The notes under the pieces were generated by a model that made no database searches, was not told the DNA's origin, and worked only from the letters and a program-made list of their open reading frames with translations. Both the position numbers and the translations under genes were made by a program. From Confluentibacter citreus (GTDB lineage Bacteria; Bacteroidota; Bacteroidia; Flavobacteriales; Flavobacteriaceae), in contig NZ_NIXN01000003.1 in NCBI RefSeq assembly GCF_002807055.1, positions 62,001-126,000 of the forward strand: DNA of 64,000 nt, written 5' to 3'. Shown in pieces: positions 35,056 to 45,020 of the stretch; position 1 is the first letter of the stretch; every line of letters starts with the position of its first letter.

Positions 35056-36198
35056 ATGTATAATTTTTACGATAAATTTTTAAGTGATTCCCTAACTCCT
35101 GAAGAGGAAGAAGAGTTACAATTTTTGTTAAAAGACAAAAAAAACAAAGAAGCGTTTGAGGCTTATTTACGGGACCTTAGAGACACTTATGCTGCTTTGC
35201 AAGAACCAAGTTCAATACAAACTTACTCTAAAATAAAAAAACTTTTGGGTCAACCCAAAAACCAGCCTGCAAAGATTTTAAACATTAACTGGTTTAAATT
35301 TGTTGCCGCTGTATTAATCTCTCTATCAATATCATACGTAGGCTTTTATATAATCACAAAGCAAAGTGAAACACCTATATTAAATACGGCTCCTCTTATA
35401 ACTTTAGAATTAGAAGATGGCAGTATTAAAACCCTTAACGAAACTAACTCAGAAATAATTACCGATTCAAAAGGCGAAAAAATAGTGAGTCAAGAACAAA
35501 ATCTTCTATTATATTCTAACGAAGTCCATCATGAGGAACAAAAACTTGTTTACAATAAATTAACGATTCCTTACGGAAAAAAATTCCAAATAGTACTATC
35601 TGATGGCACGCATGTATTTCTTAATTCTGGATCTTCATTGCGCTACCCTGTAAAATTTATTGATAAACTAAACAGAGATGTCTATTTGGATGGAGAAGCT
35701 TATTTTGAAGTAAAAAAAGATGCGGCACATCCTTTTACCGTTATTACTGAGAAAATGAACACCCGTGTTCTTGGAACAAAATTCAATGTATCAAGTTATA
35801 AAAATGAGGACAACACATCCTCTGTTTTGGTTTCTGGAGCTATTCATGTTTACAACGCTTCAGAAAATTATAACCTAAATAAGGCTATCAGTATTAAACC
35901 TGGTCAACGTGCTTATTTTGATGAAAACAATATTAACGTAGAACAAGTTAATATTCTAAAGTATACTGCTTGGACTGAGGGAAAGCTGTTTTTTGTTGAA
36001 GACAGGTTTGATTTGATTCTTAAAAAACTGGAACGCCACTTTAACGTTTCAATCAACAATACCTATGCAGCCCTAGATAAAGAATATTTAACTGGCACAT
36101 TTGAAACTGAGAATCTAAATCAAATTTTGAAAACGTTTCAAACTTATACTGCATTTAATTATACCTATGAAGGAACTACTATAACAATAACTAAATAA
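35056..36198 (+). CDS. FecR-family anti-sigma factor
   Basis: A 380-aa transmembrane regulator: short cytoplasmic part (SDSLTPEEEEELQFLLKDKK), one membrane helix near 75-95 (FKFVAAVLISLSISYVGFYI), then the periplasmic FecR domain (LTIPYGKKFQIVLSDGTHVF, LNSGSSLRYPVKF, VYLDGEAYFEVKKDAAHPF, VLGTKFNVSSY) and a C-terminal DUF4974 domain (LILKKLERHFNV, LTGTFETENLNQILKTF). It is divergent from the ECF sigma gene and upstream of SusC/SusD, with which it forms a signalling chain. Confidence 0.94.
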   Translation: MYNFYDKFLSDSLTPEEEEELQFLLKDKKNKEAFEAYLRDLRDTYAALQEPSSIQTYSKIKKLLGQPKNQPAKILNINWFKFVAAVLISLSISYVGFYIITKQSETPILNTAPLITLELEDGSIKTLNETNSEIITDSKGEKIVSQEQNLLLYSNEVHHEEQKLVYNKLTIPYGKKFQIVLSDGTHVFLNSGSSLRYPVKFIDKLNRDVYLDGEAYFEVKKDAAHPFTVITEKMNTRVLGTKFNVSSYKNEDNTSSVLVSGAIHVYNASENYNLNKAISIKPGQRAYFDENNINVEQVNILKYTAWTEGKLFFVEDRFDLILKKLERHFNVSINNTYAALDKEYLTGTFETENLNQILKTFQTYTAFNYTYEGTTITITK

Positions 36199-36310
36199 TA
36201 ATTTGCCTATGATAAAAAAACTCAAGCCAAAATAATACTCGATAAAAGCCACATTTTTCGATTATTAAAATAATTAAAATCAAACTAAACTAAAACAAAT
36301 TTAACTAATT

Positions 36311-39300
36311 ATGAAAAAAATCAATCCTAACGGAATTGACTATTGTTCTATTCCTAATTTTAAATTAAAAATCAATCTTTTTTTTCTGTTTCTAATCATG
36401 GCTCTACTACAAGTACAAGCTAGCAGTACGTATGGCCAAAACACAAAAATCTCTCTAGACATGAAAGGCGCGACTTTAGCTAGTGTCATTGACGAAATAG
36501 AAAGCACTACTGAATTCAGATTTCTTTACAATCCAAAAAAACTTGATGTTACCAGGTTGACGAACATAAAAGTAAAAAAACAACCCATTAATATCATATT
36601 AAATTTATTATTCACTAACACAAATACCAAATATGAGGTCGTTGAAAAACAAATAGTCCTCTCTTATTCTGAAACATCGGTTCCAGAAAAAATTTCAGAA
36701 CCGGTCCTTAGTACAGAACCTCCACAATTTCAAGTTTCTGGAACCGTAAAAGATGAATTTGGTGAACCATTACTTGGTGCTACTATAATTGTTTCTGGGA
36801 CGTCAACAGGAACAACAACCGATTTTGATGGAAATTTTACCATTTCAGCCCCCAACAATGGCCAACTAATAATAAGTTATATAGGCTATACAACTCAAAC
36901 TATAAATATTAATAATAGATCAACAATTGACATAGTATTGGCAGGGGACGCTATGAGTCTTGAAGAAACCATAGTCGTTGGATATGGAACTCAGAAAAAA
37001 ATAACCCTTACGGGATCTGTGGTGGATGTAGATGGTGAAGAACTAACAAAATCACCAAATCCCAACGTTACGGCAACACTTCAAGGTAGATTACCTGGTT
37101 TAGTTGCCGTACAACGTTCTGGTGAACCTGGTAGAGATGACGCCAACATTTTAATTCGTGGTAATGGAACAACCGGTAACAATTCACCTCTCATAATTAT
37201 AGATGGTGTAGAACGTAGTTTAATAGGAAGATTAAATCCAGAAGACATTGAAAGTATCTCTGTTTTAAAAGATGCCTCTGCCGCTATTTATGGTGCACGT
37301 GGTGGAAATGGCGTTATTCTGGTAACTACTAAAAAGGGCAAAATAGGAAAACCAGAATTTAGTGTGTCTTATAATAGTGCTTTTAACCGTCCAGCACAAA
37401 TTCCTAATATGCTTGATGCACCAACTTATGCTCAAGTTTATAACGAAGGTGCCTTTTATAGAGCCGGCAGACCCGCTAGTGGCTATACTCCTTTTTATTC
37501 TGATAGTGATATTCAAAAATACGCTGATGGTTCAGATCCAATTTTATTTCCAAACACAGATTGGATGGGTGAAGTATTGAAGGATTACTCTCTTCAACAA
37601 CGCCTCAATATGCAAGTAACCGGTGGATCGGAAGCTGTTAGATATTTGCTTACTTTTGGCGCCATCACTCAAGATGGAGATTTCAAATACAATCCTACTG
37701 ATTATAAACAATTTAATTTTAGAGGAAAAATTGATGTAGATGTTAATGAAAATCTTAGTATAGGTGCAAATATAAGTGGCATCTTTTCAAAAAAAGAATA
37801 CACAAACATTCCAAATAATGTTAATTTCGTAAACTTATTACAAGCTAGTCCGTTGTTAGTGGCTAAGTATCCAAACGGATTGATTGCACCTGGTAGATTT
37901 GGTGAAAGCCCTCTGTTATTAGACCAAAGAGGTTATGACAAAACTTATGATGAGCCTATCTATTCTACATTTACACTTGCTTATAAGGTACCTTTTGTAA
38001 AAGGATTAAGTATTGATGCTTCATACAATTACGATTTAAGCCATGTATTTCAAAAAAGACTTAGTTTACCCTATACGTATCATGAGTATAATGTTAATAC
38101 GCAAGAATATGATTTAAAACAAGGTACTGGGGCTTCAACTGTAGAACTTTGGGATAGATATACCAGATATACAACTAAATTGTTTAACTATAGGTTTTCT
38201 TATGATAATACATTTGGAGATCATCATTTAGCGGCTATGGTTGGTCAAGAAACTCAACAAAATACCTCTTCTTTTGCCGAAGCCTACCGTAGAAATTTTG
38301 TAAGCCCGGCCATTCACCAAATCAATGCGGGAAGCACTGATCCAGACGATAAAAATAATAGTGGTAATGCTACGGCTACGGCTCGAAATAATTATTTTGG
38401 TCGTTTTAATTATGATTTTCAATCCAAATACTTATTTGAGTTTTCTTTCCGCTATGAAGGTTCTCAAAATTTCCCTGAAGGTAAACGTTACGGCTTCTTC
38501 CCTGCTATTCAAGGTGGATGGGTTTTATCTCAAGAGAAATTCATTCAAGAGGCGCTTCCATTTGTTAGTAACTTAAAAGTGAGAGCAACCTATGGAGAAG
38601 TTGGTAACGACCGTATAGGGCAATTTCAATATTTACAATTATTTTCTTTAGGAGGCAATTATGTGTTTGGCAGCAGTGATGCACCTGGTGTAACATCAAA
38701 TGTGTTACCCAATCCCAATGTAACTTGGGAAGTGAGTCGGAAAACAGACGTTGGATTATCTGGCTCTCTTTGGAATGGATTGTTAGGATTTGATTTTACC
38801 TATTTCATGGAAAAAAGAACTGAAATTTTAACAGCTAGAAATCTTTCCATACCAAGCATTTTAGGGTTTCCTGGCTTACCACCTGAAAATATTGGAAAGG
38901 TTGACAATAAAGGTTTTGAAATTATATTAAACCACAGAAACACCATTAAAGATTTAACATATAGTGTTTCAGCAAATATGGGTTATGTAAGGAGTAATGT
39001 TGTGTTTTTGGATGAAACGCCAAATCCTAACGCACTATGGAAAAGTGTGGAAGGCCATCCAGTAGGTGCCGGTTTATATTATCAAGCTGATGGTATATTC
39101 AATAACCAAGAAGAATTGGATGCATATCCGCATCAAAATGGCACCCAACTTGGAGACGTTAAAATTGTTGATTATAATGGCGATGGCGTTATTAACCAAG
39201 ATGATCAATTTAGGTTTGATAAAACGGCGACTCCTGAAATTGTATTTGGTATGAGCATGAATTTTGAATGGCGTAACATAGACTTAAATCTTTTCTTTCA

Positions 39301-39691
39301 AGGACAAACTAATGCTTATACCTATGATGGTGATTTTGCCAATTTAGGAAATGCAGATTTCAGTAATGGTTTTGTTTCAAGAGCTGCTAATCGTTGGACT
39401 CCGGGCAATCCCAATGGTACTATGCCTAGAGCAGATAGTTGGTCTCCTGGAGCCAATACATTCTTTTTATATGACGCTACTTTTGTTAGGTTGAAAAGTA
39501 TGGAATTGGGTTGGACGTTACCAAATAAATTAATTGAGTCAACCGGTGTTACTGGTGTTCGTTTCTACGCTAGTGGATTCAATCTACTTACTTGGGCTAA
39601 AGAAAAGAAATGGTCTGACCCTGAAGGTACAACCGCATTGGTTTATCCTCAACTAAGAACTATAAACTTAGGTGTTAATGTTAAATTTTAA
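36311..39691 (+). CDS. SusC/RagA-type TonB-dependent transporter with STN domain
   Basis: A 1126-aa outer-membrane transporter. After a long N-terminal signal region (to about 43) comes an STN domain (ISLDMKGATLASVIDEIEST, FRFLYNPKKLDVTRLTNIKV), used for contact with FecR. Then a carboxypeptidase-regulatory domain (VKDEFGEPLLGATIIVSGTS), the plug with SusC signature (VVGYGTQKKITLTGSV, LIIIDGVERSL, VLKDASAAIYGARGGNGVI) and a large barrel ending LRTINLGVNVKF. It pairs with the SusD gene 13 bp downstream. Substrate is probably an oligosaccharide, but no CAZyme gene is nearby. Confidence 0.95.
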   Translation: MKKINPNGIDYCSIPNFKLKINLFFLFLIMALLQVQASSTYGQNTKISLDMKGATLASVIDEIESTTEFRFLYNPKKLDVTRLTNIKVKKQPINIILNLLFTNTNTKYEVVEKQIVLSYSETSVPEKISEPVLSTEPPQFQVSGTVKDEFGEPLLGATIIVSGTSTGTTTDFDGNFTISAPNNGQLIISYIGYTTQTININNRSTIDIVLAGDAMSLEETIVVGYGTQKKITLTGSVVDVDGEELTKSPNPNVTATLQGRLPGLVAVQRSGEPGRDDANILIRGNGTTGNNSPLIIIDGVERSLIGRLNPEDIESISVLKDASAAIYGARGGNGVILVTTKKGKIGKPEFSVSYNSAFNRPAQIPNMLDAPTYAQVYNEGAFYRAGRPASGYTPFYSDSDIQKYADGSDPILFPNTDWMGEVLKDYSLQQRLNMQVTGGSEAVRYLLTFGAITQDGDFKYNPTDYKQFNFRGKIDVDVNENLSIGANISGIFSKKEYTNIPNNVNFVNLLQASPLLVAKYPNGLIAPGRFGESPLLLDQRGYDKTYDEPIYSTFTLAYKVPFVKGLSIDASYNYDLSHVFQKRLSLPYTYHEYNVNTQEYDLKQGTGASTVELWDRYTRYTTKLFNYRFSYDNTFGDHHLAAMVGQETQQNTSSFAEAYRRNFVSPAIHQINAGSTDPDDKNNSGNATATARNNYFGRFNYDFQSKYLFEFSFRYEGSQNFPEGKRYGFFPAIQGGWVLSQEKFIQEALPFVSNLKVRATYGEVGNDRIGQFQYLQLFSLGGNYVFGSSDAPGVTSNVLPNPNVTWEVSRKTDVGLSGSLWNGLLGFDFTYFMEKRTEILTARNLSIPSILGFPGLPPENIGKVDNKGFEIILNHRNTIKDLTYSVSANMGYVRSNVVFLDETPNPNALWKSVEGHPVGAGLYYQADGIFNNQEELDAYPHQNGTQLGDVKIVDYNGDGVINQDDQFRFDKTATPEIVFGMSMNFEWRNIDLNLFFQGQTNAYTYDGDFANLGNADFSNGFVSRAANRWTPGNPNGTMPRADSWSPGANTFFLYDATFVRLKSMELGWTLPNKLIESTGVTGVRFYASGFNLLTWAKEKKWSDPEGTTALVYPQLRTINLGVNVKF

Positions 39692-39704
39692 AAAAAGCAG
39701 AAAA

Positions 39705-41402
39705 ATGAAAAAATTAATTTTATTAATCACAGTGTTTTTTGCATGTTATTCATGTAGTGATGACATTCTTGACCTCACGCCAATTGATCGAATTAGCGAA
39801 GCTTCAGTATGGAGTGATGCCAAACTTACAACGGCATACCATACCGAATTATATAATGTTTTACAGCATGGGTATAAAATACACATGCAGTCTAAAGCAA
39901 CAGATGAAGCTTTCAACAGTATCTCATGGGATATTGGCAACATACCTAGAGGCAATATGAATGCCGACAATGTTGGCAGTGTAGCAAACAACCATTGGAC
40001 TGGAGGCGGTAATGTTTATTTTTGGAATACGGGTTTTTCCTATCTAAGAAAAATAAACCTTTTCCTTGAGCAAATGGAAATTAGCACTTTAGAGTTTAGC
40101 AATAAAGACCAGTTAATTGCCGAAGCAAAATTTTTGAGAGCTTTTATTTATTTTGAATTTATTAAAAGATTTGGAGGTGTACCTATTATAGATAAAACCT
40201 ATAATTTAGGTGATGAGTTTAGCTTTACAAGAAACACTTTTGATGAATGCCTAACATTCATAGAGAATGATTTAAATGCTGCTATTCCAGATTTACCTGC
40301 CAAATATGCCTCAACGGATGGTAATTTTGGTAGAGCTACTGCAGATGCTTGTAAAGCATTAAAATCCCGTATGTTTTTATATGCAGCTTCACCGCTTTGG
40401 AACCCATCCAATGATTTAACAAAATGGCAAAAAGCTGCAGATGCCGCTGAGGACTTGTTAACTAGCTACTCATTACATCCAGATTACACTACTTTGTTTA
40501 ACCAACCGAGCGGTTCTGCAAACAATGAACTAATATTTACTAGGCAGTTTTCAGTCACTAATTTTCACCAAGCCCCTATGCACAATTTAGGGCGCCGTTA
40601 TGGAGCTTACGGTGGATGGTGGTCCAGCAATGGACCTTCTCAAAACTTAGTAGATGATTATGATATGACTAATGGTGAGCCTCCCTTTATCTATTCTGGC
40701 TCTGGTGCTTCATACACGAAAACCATCAACCCAACATCGGGTTATGACCCTCAAAATCCTTATGCTAATAGAGACCCCCGTTTAGAGGCTTCAATCATTC
40801 ATGATGCTAGCATATATCACGGAGACACTTTTGAAATGTGGGTATCTCCCAATGGTAGCACATATGGATATGATTCCTACAAAAACAGCAGTGACAACCC
40901 CCGTTCAAATTATCAAATGAGAAAGTTTATGCCAGATGATAATACTGACATTAGTTGGCAATATAACTATACCAACCCATGGATATTCTTCCGTTTGGGT
41001 GAAATTTACCTAAACTATGCTGAAGCTAAATTTGAACTTGGTGATGAAGACACGGCTAGAGACTATGTTTCAATGGTTAGAGCAAGACCTACGGTAAATA
41101 TGCCTGAAATTCCAGATACCGTTACAGGGGAGGAATTAAGACAAAGGATATACAACGAGCGTAGAATAGAATTAGCGTTTGAAGAGCATAGATATTGGGA
41201 TGTTAGAAGATGGAAAATTGCCGAGGATATTGAAAGTAGGCCCATTTATGGTATGGATATTATTCTAGATGGTAGTACAAAAACGTATACACCTATTTTA
41301 CTACTAGAGAGAACATTTTTGCCAGAAATGTATTTACTACCCATTGAGACAAATGAACTTAATAGGAACAATAATAGTATAAGCCAAACACCTGGTTGGT
41401 AA
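39705..41402 (+). CDS. SusD/RagB-family surface glycan-binding lipoprotein
   Basis: A 565-aa lipoprotein (MKKLILLITVFFACYSC, acylated C17), with helical TPR-like SusD features: DRISEASVWSDAKLTTAYHT, LIAEAKFLRAFIYFEFIKRF, FGRATADACKALKSRMFLYA, and the C-terminal IRLGEIYLNYAEAK-type element (WIFFRLGEIYLNYAEAKFEL) with LRQRIYNERRIELAFEEHRY. The start is ATG 39705; the open frame begins 33 bp earlier inside susC. It caps the SusC transporter. The downstream hairpin at 41445 ends the transcript. Confidence 0.95.
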   Translation: MKKLILLITVFFACYSCSDDILDLTPIDRISEASVWSDAKLTTAYHTELYNVLQHGYKIHMQSKATDEAFNSISWDIGNIPRGNMNADNVGSVANNHWTGGGNVYFWNTGFSYLRKINLFLEQMEISTLEFSNKDQLIAEAKFLRAFIYFEFIKRFGGVPIIDKTYNLGDEFSFTRNTFDECLTFIENDLNAAIPDLPAKYASTDGNFGRATADACKALKSRMFLYAASPLWNPSNDLTKWQKAADAAEDLLTSYSLHPDYTTLFNQPSGSANNELIFTRQFSVTNFHQAPMHNLGRRYGAYGGWWSSNGPSQNLVDDYDMTNGEPPFIYSGSGASYTKTINPTSGYDPQNPYANRDPRLEASIIHDASIYHGDTFEMWVSPNGSTYGYDSYKNSSDNPRSNYQMRKFMPDDNTDISWQYNYTNPWIFFRLGEIYLNYAEAKFELGDEDTARDYVSMVRARPTVNMPEIPDTVTGEELRQRIYNERRIELAFEEHRYWDVRRWKIAEDIESRPIYGMDIILDGSTKTYTPILLLERTFLPEMYLLPIETNELNRNNNSISQTPGW

Positions 41403-41444
41403 TAATTAAAATTTTAGTTAGTTTATATATTTAGTTAATAAAAG

Positions 41445-41482
41445 TGTGTCATTTGCTTTGTTCAAATGGCACATTTTTTTTT
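41445..41482 (+). terminator. Terminator of the FecR-SusC-SusD unit
   Basis: TGTGTCATTTG pairs with CAAATGGCACA (one G-T) around a 7-base loop and is followed by nine T's. Confidence 0.88.
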
Positions 41483-41675
41483 CACCCTAAGAACAACTTT
41501 ACAAGCTAAATATTAACCAAAAAACTGAGTATTTCTTAGGCCGTTTGAGAATACTTTTGCTTTGGTTTCTTTTGTCATGGTCTATGGTGTTATATAGTCA
41601 TTCACAATAATTAATGCAGGGATTTGTGTTTCAGGGTTTCACGGCTCAAGAATTAAAATAATTAAATGTGATAAA

Positions 41676-41710
41676 AAACCCCGAAGCTTAAAACTTAAAC
41701 TTCAGGGTTT
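41676..41710 (-). terminator. Terminator of the 35-aa basic protein gene
   Basis: AAACCCCGAAG (41676-41686) pairs with CTTCAGGGTTT (41700-41710), one mismatch. On the minus strand it runs into TTTTTT. Confidence 0.78.
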
Positions 41711-41756
41711 CTACATTATTATATTAAGTTAATCTTACTTTGGTTTGCAAATAGGT

Positions 41757-41864
41757 CTATTTGCGTTTTCTAGTTTGCTGAGCTTCCAGTTTCATTTTAA
41801 TTTTCTCCTGTTTCTTAGTTTTTAAGTCAACTTTAGGAGCTTTTAAAGTTTTTCCTCTTGCCAT
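41757..41864 (-). CDS. Very small basic protein (35 aa)
   Basis: An ATG frame of 35 codons encoding MARGKTLKAPKVDLKTKKQE and then KIKMKLEAQQTRKRK, a highly basic helical peptide. It has its own downstream terminator 46 bp after the stop, which argues strongly that it is a real gene. I believe similar peptides occur in other flavobacteria, but cannot name a family. A nucleic-acid-binding or ribosome-associated role is a guess from charge alone. Confidence 0.68.
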   Translation of the reverse strand: MARGKTLKAPKVDLKTKKQEKIKMKLEAQQTRKRK

Positions 41865-42418
41865 AACTTATAAAATTTAATGTTATATATGATTACAATG
41901 TATTGCAGACCAAACCTTAAACCACGAGGCATCTATCAATAGTTCTCACGATTGATATAGTTATAATAAGTATTAAGATTATCGGACTGTATGAAGCACC
42001 CTCGTCGTGCTTATAAAGCCGGGAAGATGATTTTCAATTTATGGATTTGAAAGATTTTTTGACTTGTAAAACAATAGCCAAAAGCCTTACTACTTTTTAG
42101 AAAACTACTACTATTTTTAAAATTTCTAAATACCATAGCAAACCTAGAAGATTAACTGCAAACATAAAAAATTATATATCATAGACAGTTAATATATTCT
42201 TAAATTCCAGGTAGTTAAAATGAATCCTAATTATTAATGCCAATAATCATTGTGACCATCAATATAAATTAGGATTAAAAGGAACCATTATATAATTATG
42301 TGTTTAGACATATTTAAAAAATTGATGAAAGTTTCGCTACAATGATAATTTTTTGATTATTTTCATAAAGCCCGAGGTTTCCAAATAACACAAAGGTTTA
42401 TCAATTAAATACAGTATC
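41865..42418. other. Intergenic region before the histidine kinase gene
   Basis: About 550 bp, AT-rich, with promoters for the 35-aa gene (minus) and the kinase (plus) expected. A GC-richer patch near 42000-42030 (CCCTCGTCGTGC...AAAGCCGGGAAGATG) resembles part of the terminator region near 47555 but has no clear function. Confidence 0.4.
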
Positions 42419-43504
42419 ATGAATTCAACCGAAACGGCATTAAAAGAGCGTATTAAGGAATTAACCTGTCTTTATAAAGTGTCGTCCATAATTTCAATGG
42501 CTCATGCTGAAAGTATTGACAATACATTAAAGGCGATCGCTTCCTGTTTGAAAGAGGCCTTTCAGTTTCCTGAGCAGATGGAAGTCATTATTGACACGCA
42601 AGATGCCATCAGTCAAGTTTTAGATAAAACGGAAGCCGTTTCCATACATAGTGATATTTTGGTTTTTAATAAAAAAAATGGCTGCATTTATGTGACGTAT
42701 AAAGAAGACGTAAATACCCCATTTGTTTTTTTAAAAGAAGAACAACTTTTAATTAATAATGTGGCATTAAAAATTGGTGATTTATTAGAACGTATTGAAA
42801 TCAGGAATAATGAAATAGCCTTAAAACGCCAAATGGAGAAAGCCGACAGATTGGCTATTTTAGGTGAACTAACAGCTGGTATCGCCCACGAACTAAATAC
42901 TCCGCTTGCTAATATTTTAGGCTTTTCAGAATTGTTAAAGTCAAAACTAAAGACAGATGAAGCGTCGGTAGCCGATTTAGATAAAATCATTAATAGTGCT
43001 ATTTATTCTCGAGAAGTTGTTAAAAAACTAATGTTTTTTGCTTGTGAAATGCCGCAGGAAATGAAACGTGTAAACATTGTGCCCATCATAAAAAATGCGA
43101 TGAATTTGTTGGAGTTAACGTTTCGAAAAAACCAAGTTAAATACATTGCTACGATTGATGACGACGTCATCATGTTGCGGGCAGATTCGGTTCAATTGAC
43201 CCAAATAATTTTTAATTTATTAATCAATGCGATCTACTTTTCACCAGAAAACGGATTGGTAACCATATCGGCCTCACAAAATAAAAAGGCCGTCATCATT
43301 AAAATTTCTGATGAAGGCACTGGGTTAAGTGATGAGGCTTTAGAAAAAGTATTTCAACCTTTTTACAGTACAAAGCCTGTTGGAGAAGGTTCGGGCTTGG
43401 GTTTAAGCGTAGTTCATGGTATTGTTATGAGTCATAAGGGTACTATTTTAGTAAAGAATAATCCGCTTAAAGGCTCTACCTTTACAGTCACATTACCAAA
43501 ATAA
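42419..43504 (+). CDS. Soluble NtrB-like sensor histidine kinase
   Basis: A 361-aa cytoplasmic kinase. Residues about 1-125 are a GAF-like sensor region starting with a coiled coil (ALKERIKELTCLYKVSSIIS). Dimerisation box LGELTAGIAHELNTPLANIL with H157; N box LTQIIFNLLINAIYFSPENG; G boxes ISDEGTGLSDE and GEGSGLGLSVVHGI. No membrane helices. It lies two bases upstream of an NtrC-type regulator, clearly as a two-component pair. Confidence 0.93.
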   Translation: MNSTETALKERIKELTCLYKVSSIISMAHAESIDNTLKAIASCLKEAFQFPEQMEVIIDTQDAISQVLDKTEAVSIHSDILVFNKKNGCIYVTYKEDVNTPFVFLKEEQLLINNVALKIGDLLERIEIRNNEIALKRQMEKADRLAILGELTAGIAHELNTPLANILGFSELLKSKLKTDEASVADLDKIINSAIYSREVVKKLMFFACEMPQEMKRVNIVPIIKNAMNLLELTFRKNQVKYIATIDDDVIMLRADSVQLTQIIFNLLINAIYFSPENGLVTISASQNKKAVIIKISDEGTGLSDEALEKVFQPFYSTKPVGEGSGLGLSVVHGIVMSHKGTILVKNNPLKGSTFTVTLPK

Positions 43505-43506
43505 CC

Positions 43507-44829
43507 ATGATGCAGTTCCGAAAAGAAAATATATTGGTTGTAGATGATGATATCCATATTTTGGAGTTATTACATCGTCATTTGCAATCATGGAACTATC
43601 ATACCTATAAAGCTGTTTCGGTAAAAGAAGCGGTTGCTATTTTAAGGGACACGTCTATTGATTTACTGATTACGGATTTAAAAATGCCAGAGATAGATGG
43701 GTTTGAACTCATTAAATTTGTTTCTGAACATTACCCCAAACTTCCTAAATTAGTGGTTACAGGGTACCCATCCATACAGGATTCGTTAGCGGCCATAAAA
43801 TCTAATGTACACTATCTTACAAAACCTTTTACAAAAGAAGAGCTAAAGGCTGCTATGGATAATAGTTTGTCCAAAAGTGAAAAACACTCTAAAACCATCA
43901 TTCAGCCAGAAGATAAAAAAGCATACGGGGACATTATAGGCGCTTCCCAAAAGATTGATAAAGTCATTCAAATTATTGAACGGGTAAAGGACAACAAAGC
44001 CACTGTTTTTATAAATGGCGAAAGTGGTACTGGTAAAGAATTAGTGGCACGTGCCATTCATTATCAAGGTAAATATGCCAGAGCTCCGTTTATTTCGGTG
44101 AATTGTGGAGGCATTCCCGAAAACCTATTGGAAGCTGAACTCTTTGGCTATGTTAAAGGCGCATTTACAGGAGCGGATACCAATAGGGATGGTTATTTTC
44201 AGGCCGCCCATGGAGGCACCATTTTCTTGGATGAAATTGGCAATGCGTCCTTAGCGGTTCAATCCAGATTATTACGTGTTTTACAGGAAAAAGAGGTTGT
44301 CAAAGTAGGTTCCCAAAAAACCGAAAAAGTAGATGTACGTATTATTGCAGCCACCAATAGCAACTTAAGGGACCTAATAAAAAAACAAACATTTAGGGAG
44401 GATTTGTATTATCGACTTACCGTTGTGGAAATCCATGTAGCACCGTTAAGGGAACGCAAAGAAGATATTCCGTTGTTGGTAGATAAGTTTCTATTTAAAT
44501 ACGGCGTAGAATACAAAGACCGCTTTGTGAAGATAAGTCCGGAAGCATTAAATATACTGCAACGCTACGATTGGCCTGGAAACATCCGGGAATTGGAAAA
44601 CGTGATTCAACGTGCCGTAATCATGTGCGATAAAATAATAGACGTAGAACATCTTCCCCACGCCCTAAAGCATACTATTGAATTTTCAAGTGAAAAACTC
44701 ATGTCGCTGAAGGACATGGAAAAACGGTACATCCAAAAGGTCTTGAATAGTACCAATAACAATAAAACCAAAGCTGCTGAAATTCTTGGAATTGACAGAA
44801 AGACCATTCGTCAAAAGCTTTCAGAATAA
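43507..44829 (+). CDS. NtrC-type sigma-54-dependent response regulator
   Basis: A 440-aa regulator with three domains. Receiver (phospho-acceptor D57 in LLITDLKMPE, K106); AAA+ domain with Walker A GESGTGKE (171-178) and the sigma-54-contacting GAFTGA loop (218-223); and a C-terminal Fis-type helix-turn-helix (NKTKAAEILGIDRKTIRQKL). All residues needed for sigma-54 activation are present. It is encoded directly after its kinase. A good sigma-54 promoter lies about 150 bp downstream of its stop, in front of the small Cys-rich protein. Confidence 0.95.
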   Translation: MMQFRKENILVVDDDIHILELLHRHLQSWNYHTYKAVSVKEAVAILRDTSIDLLITDLKMPEIDGFELIKFVSEHYPKLPKLVVTGYPSIQDSLAAIKSNVHYLTKPFTKEELKAAMDNSLSKSEKHSKTIIQPEDKKAYGDIIGASQKIDKVIQIIERVKDNKATVFINGESGTGKELVARAIHYQGKYARAPFISVNCGGIPENLLEAELFGYVKGAFTGADTNRDGYFQAAHGGTIFLDEIGNASLAVQSRLLRVLQEKEVVKVGSQKTEKVDVRIIAATNSNLRDLIKKQTFREDLYYRLTVVEIHVAPLRERKEDIPLLVDKFLFKYGVEYKDRFVKISPEALNILQRYDWPGNIRELENVIQRAVIMCDKIIDVEHLPHALKHTIEFSSEKLMSLKDMEKRYIQKVLNSTNNNKTKAAEILGIDRKTIRQKLSE

Positions 44830-44925
44830 ACTAACTAAATTATAATAGCATTTTTGGAACATTTTGCCCCAGCTGGGTAAATATGTACCACTCCTCTACT
44901 TTTTATTTACAATCATAAAACCCTT

Positions 44926-44950
44926 AAACCCCTTGTGTTTAAAGGGGTTT
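44926..44950 (+). terminator. Terminator of the kinase/regulator operon
   Basis: AAACCCCTT (44926-44934) pairs with AAGGGGTTT (44942-44950) around a 7-base loop. Only a short T-run follows. Confidence 0.65.
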
Positions 44951-44979
44951 ACTGTGTTTGGGCTTTTTATGGCACGCAC

Positions 44980-44994
44980 TGGCATATATATTGT
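44980..44994 (+). promoter_or_regulatory. Candidate sigma-54 promoter
   Basis: TGGCAT-ATATA-TTGT matches the -24/-12 consensus TGGCAY-N5-TTGC with one change at the last position. It lies 26 bp before the ATG of the small Cys-rich protein, and just after a gene for a sigma-54 activator. Confidence 0.62.
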
Positions 44995-45020
44995 CTTATT
45001 GTAGAAAAACAATTATACCT

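Larger units (their letters stand above)
41403..41756. other. Intergenic region with two opposed terminators
   Basis: Between the susD end and the 35-aa minus gene. It contains the susD terminator (41445) and the terminator of the small gene (41676). The ~190 bp between them shows no credible ORF. Confidence 0.5.

Noticed and set aside
44873-44890. Possible further ECF motif (CTGGGTAAATATG)
   Set aside because: Has a GGGTAAA block but no GTCTTAA block at 10-bp spacing.
44971-44984. Alternative sigma-54 alignment TGGCACG...TGGCA
   Set aside because: The GG-to-GC distance is one base too short; the overlapping TGGCAT-N5-TTGT alignment fits better.
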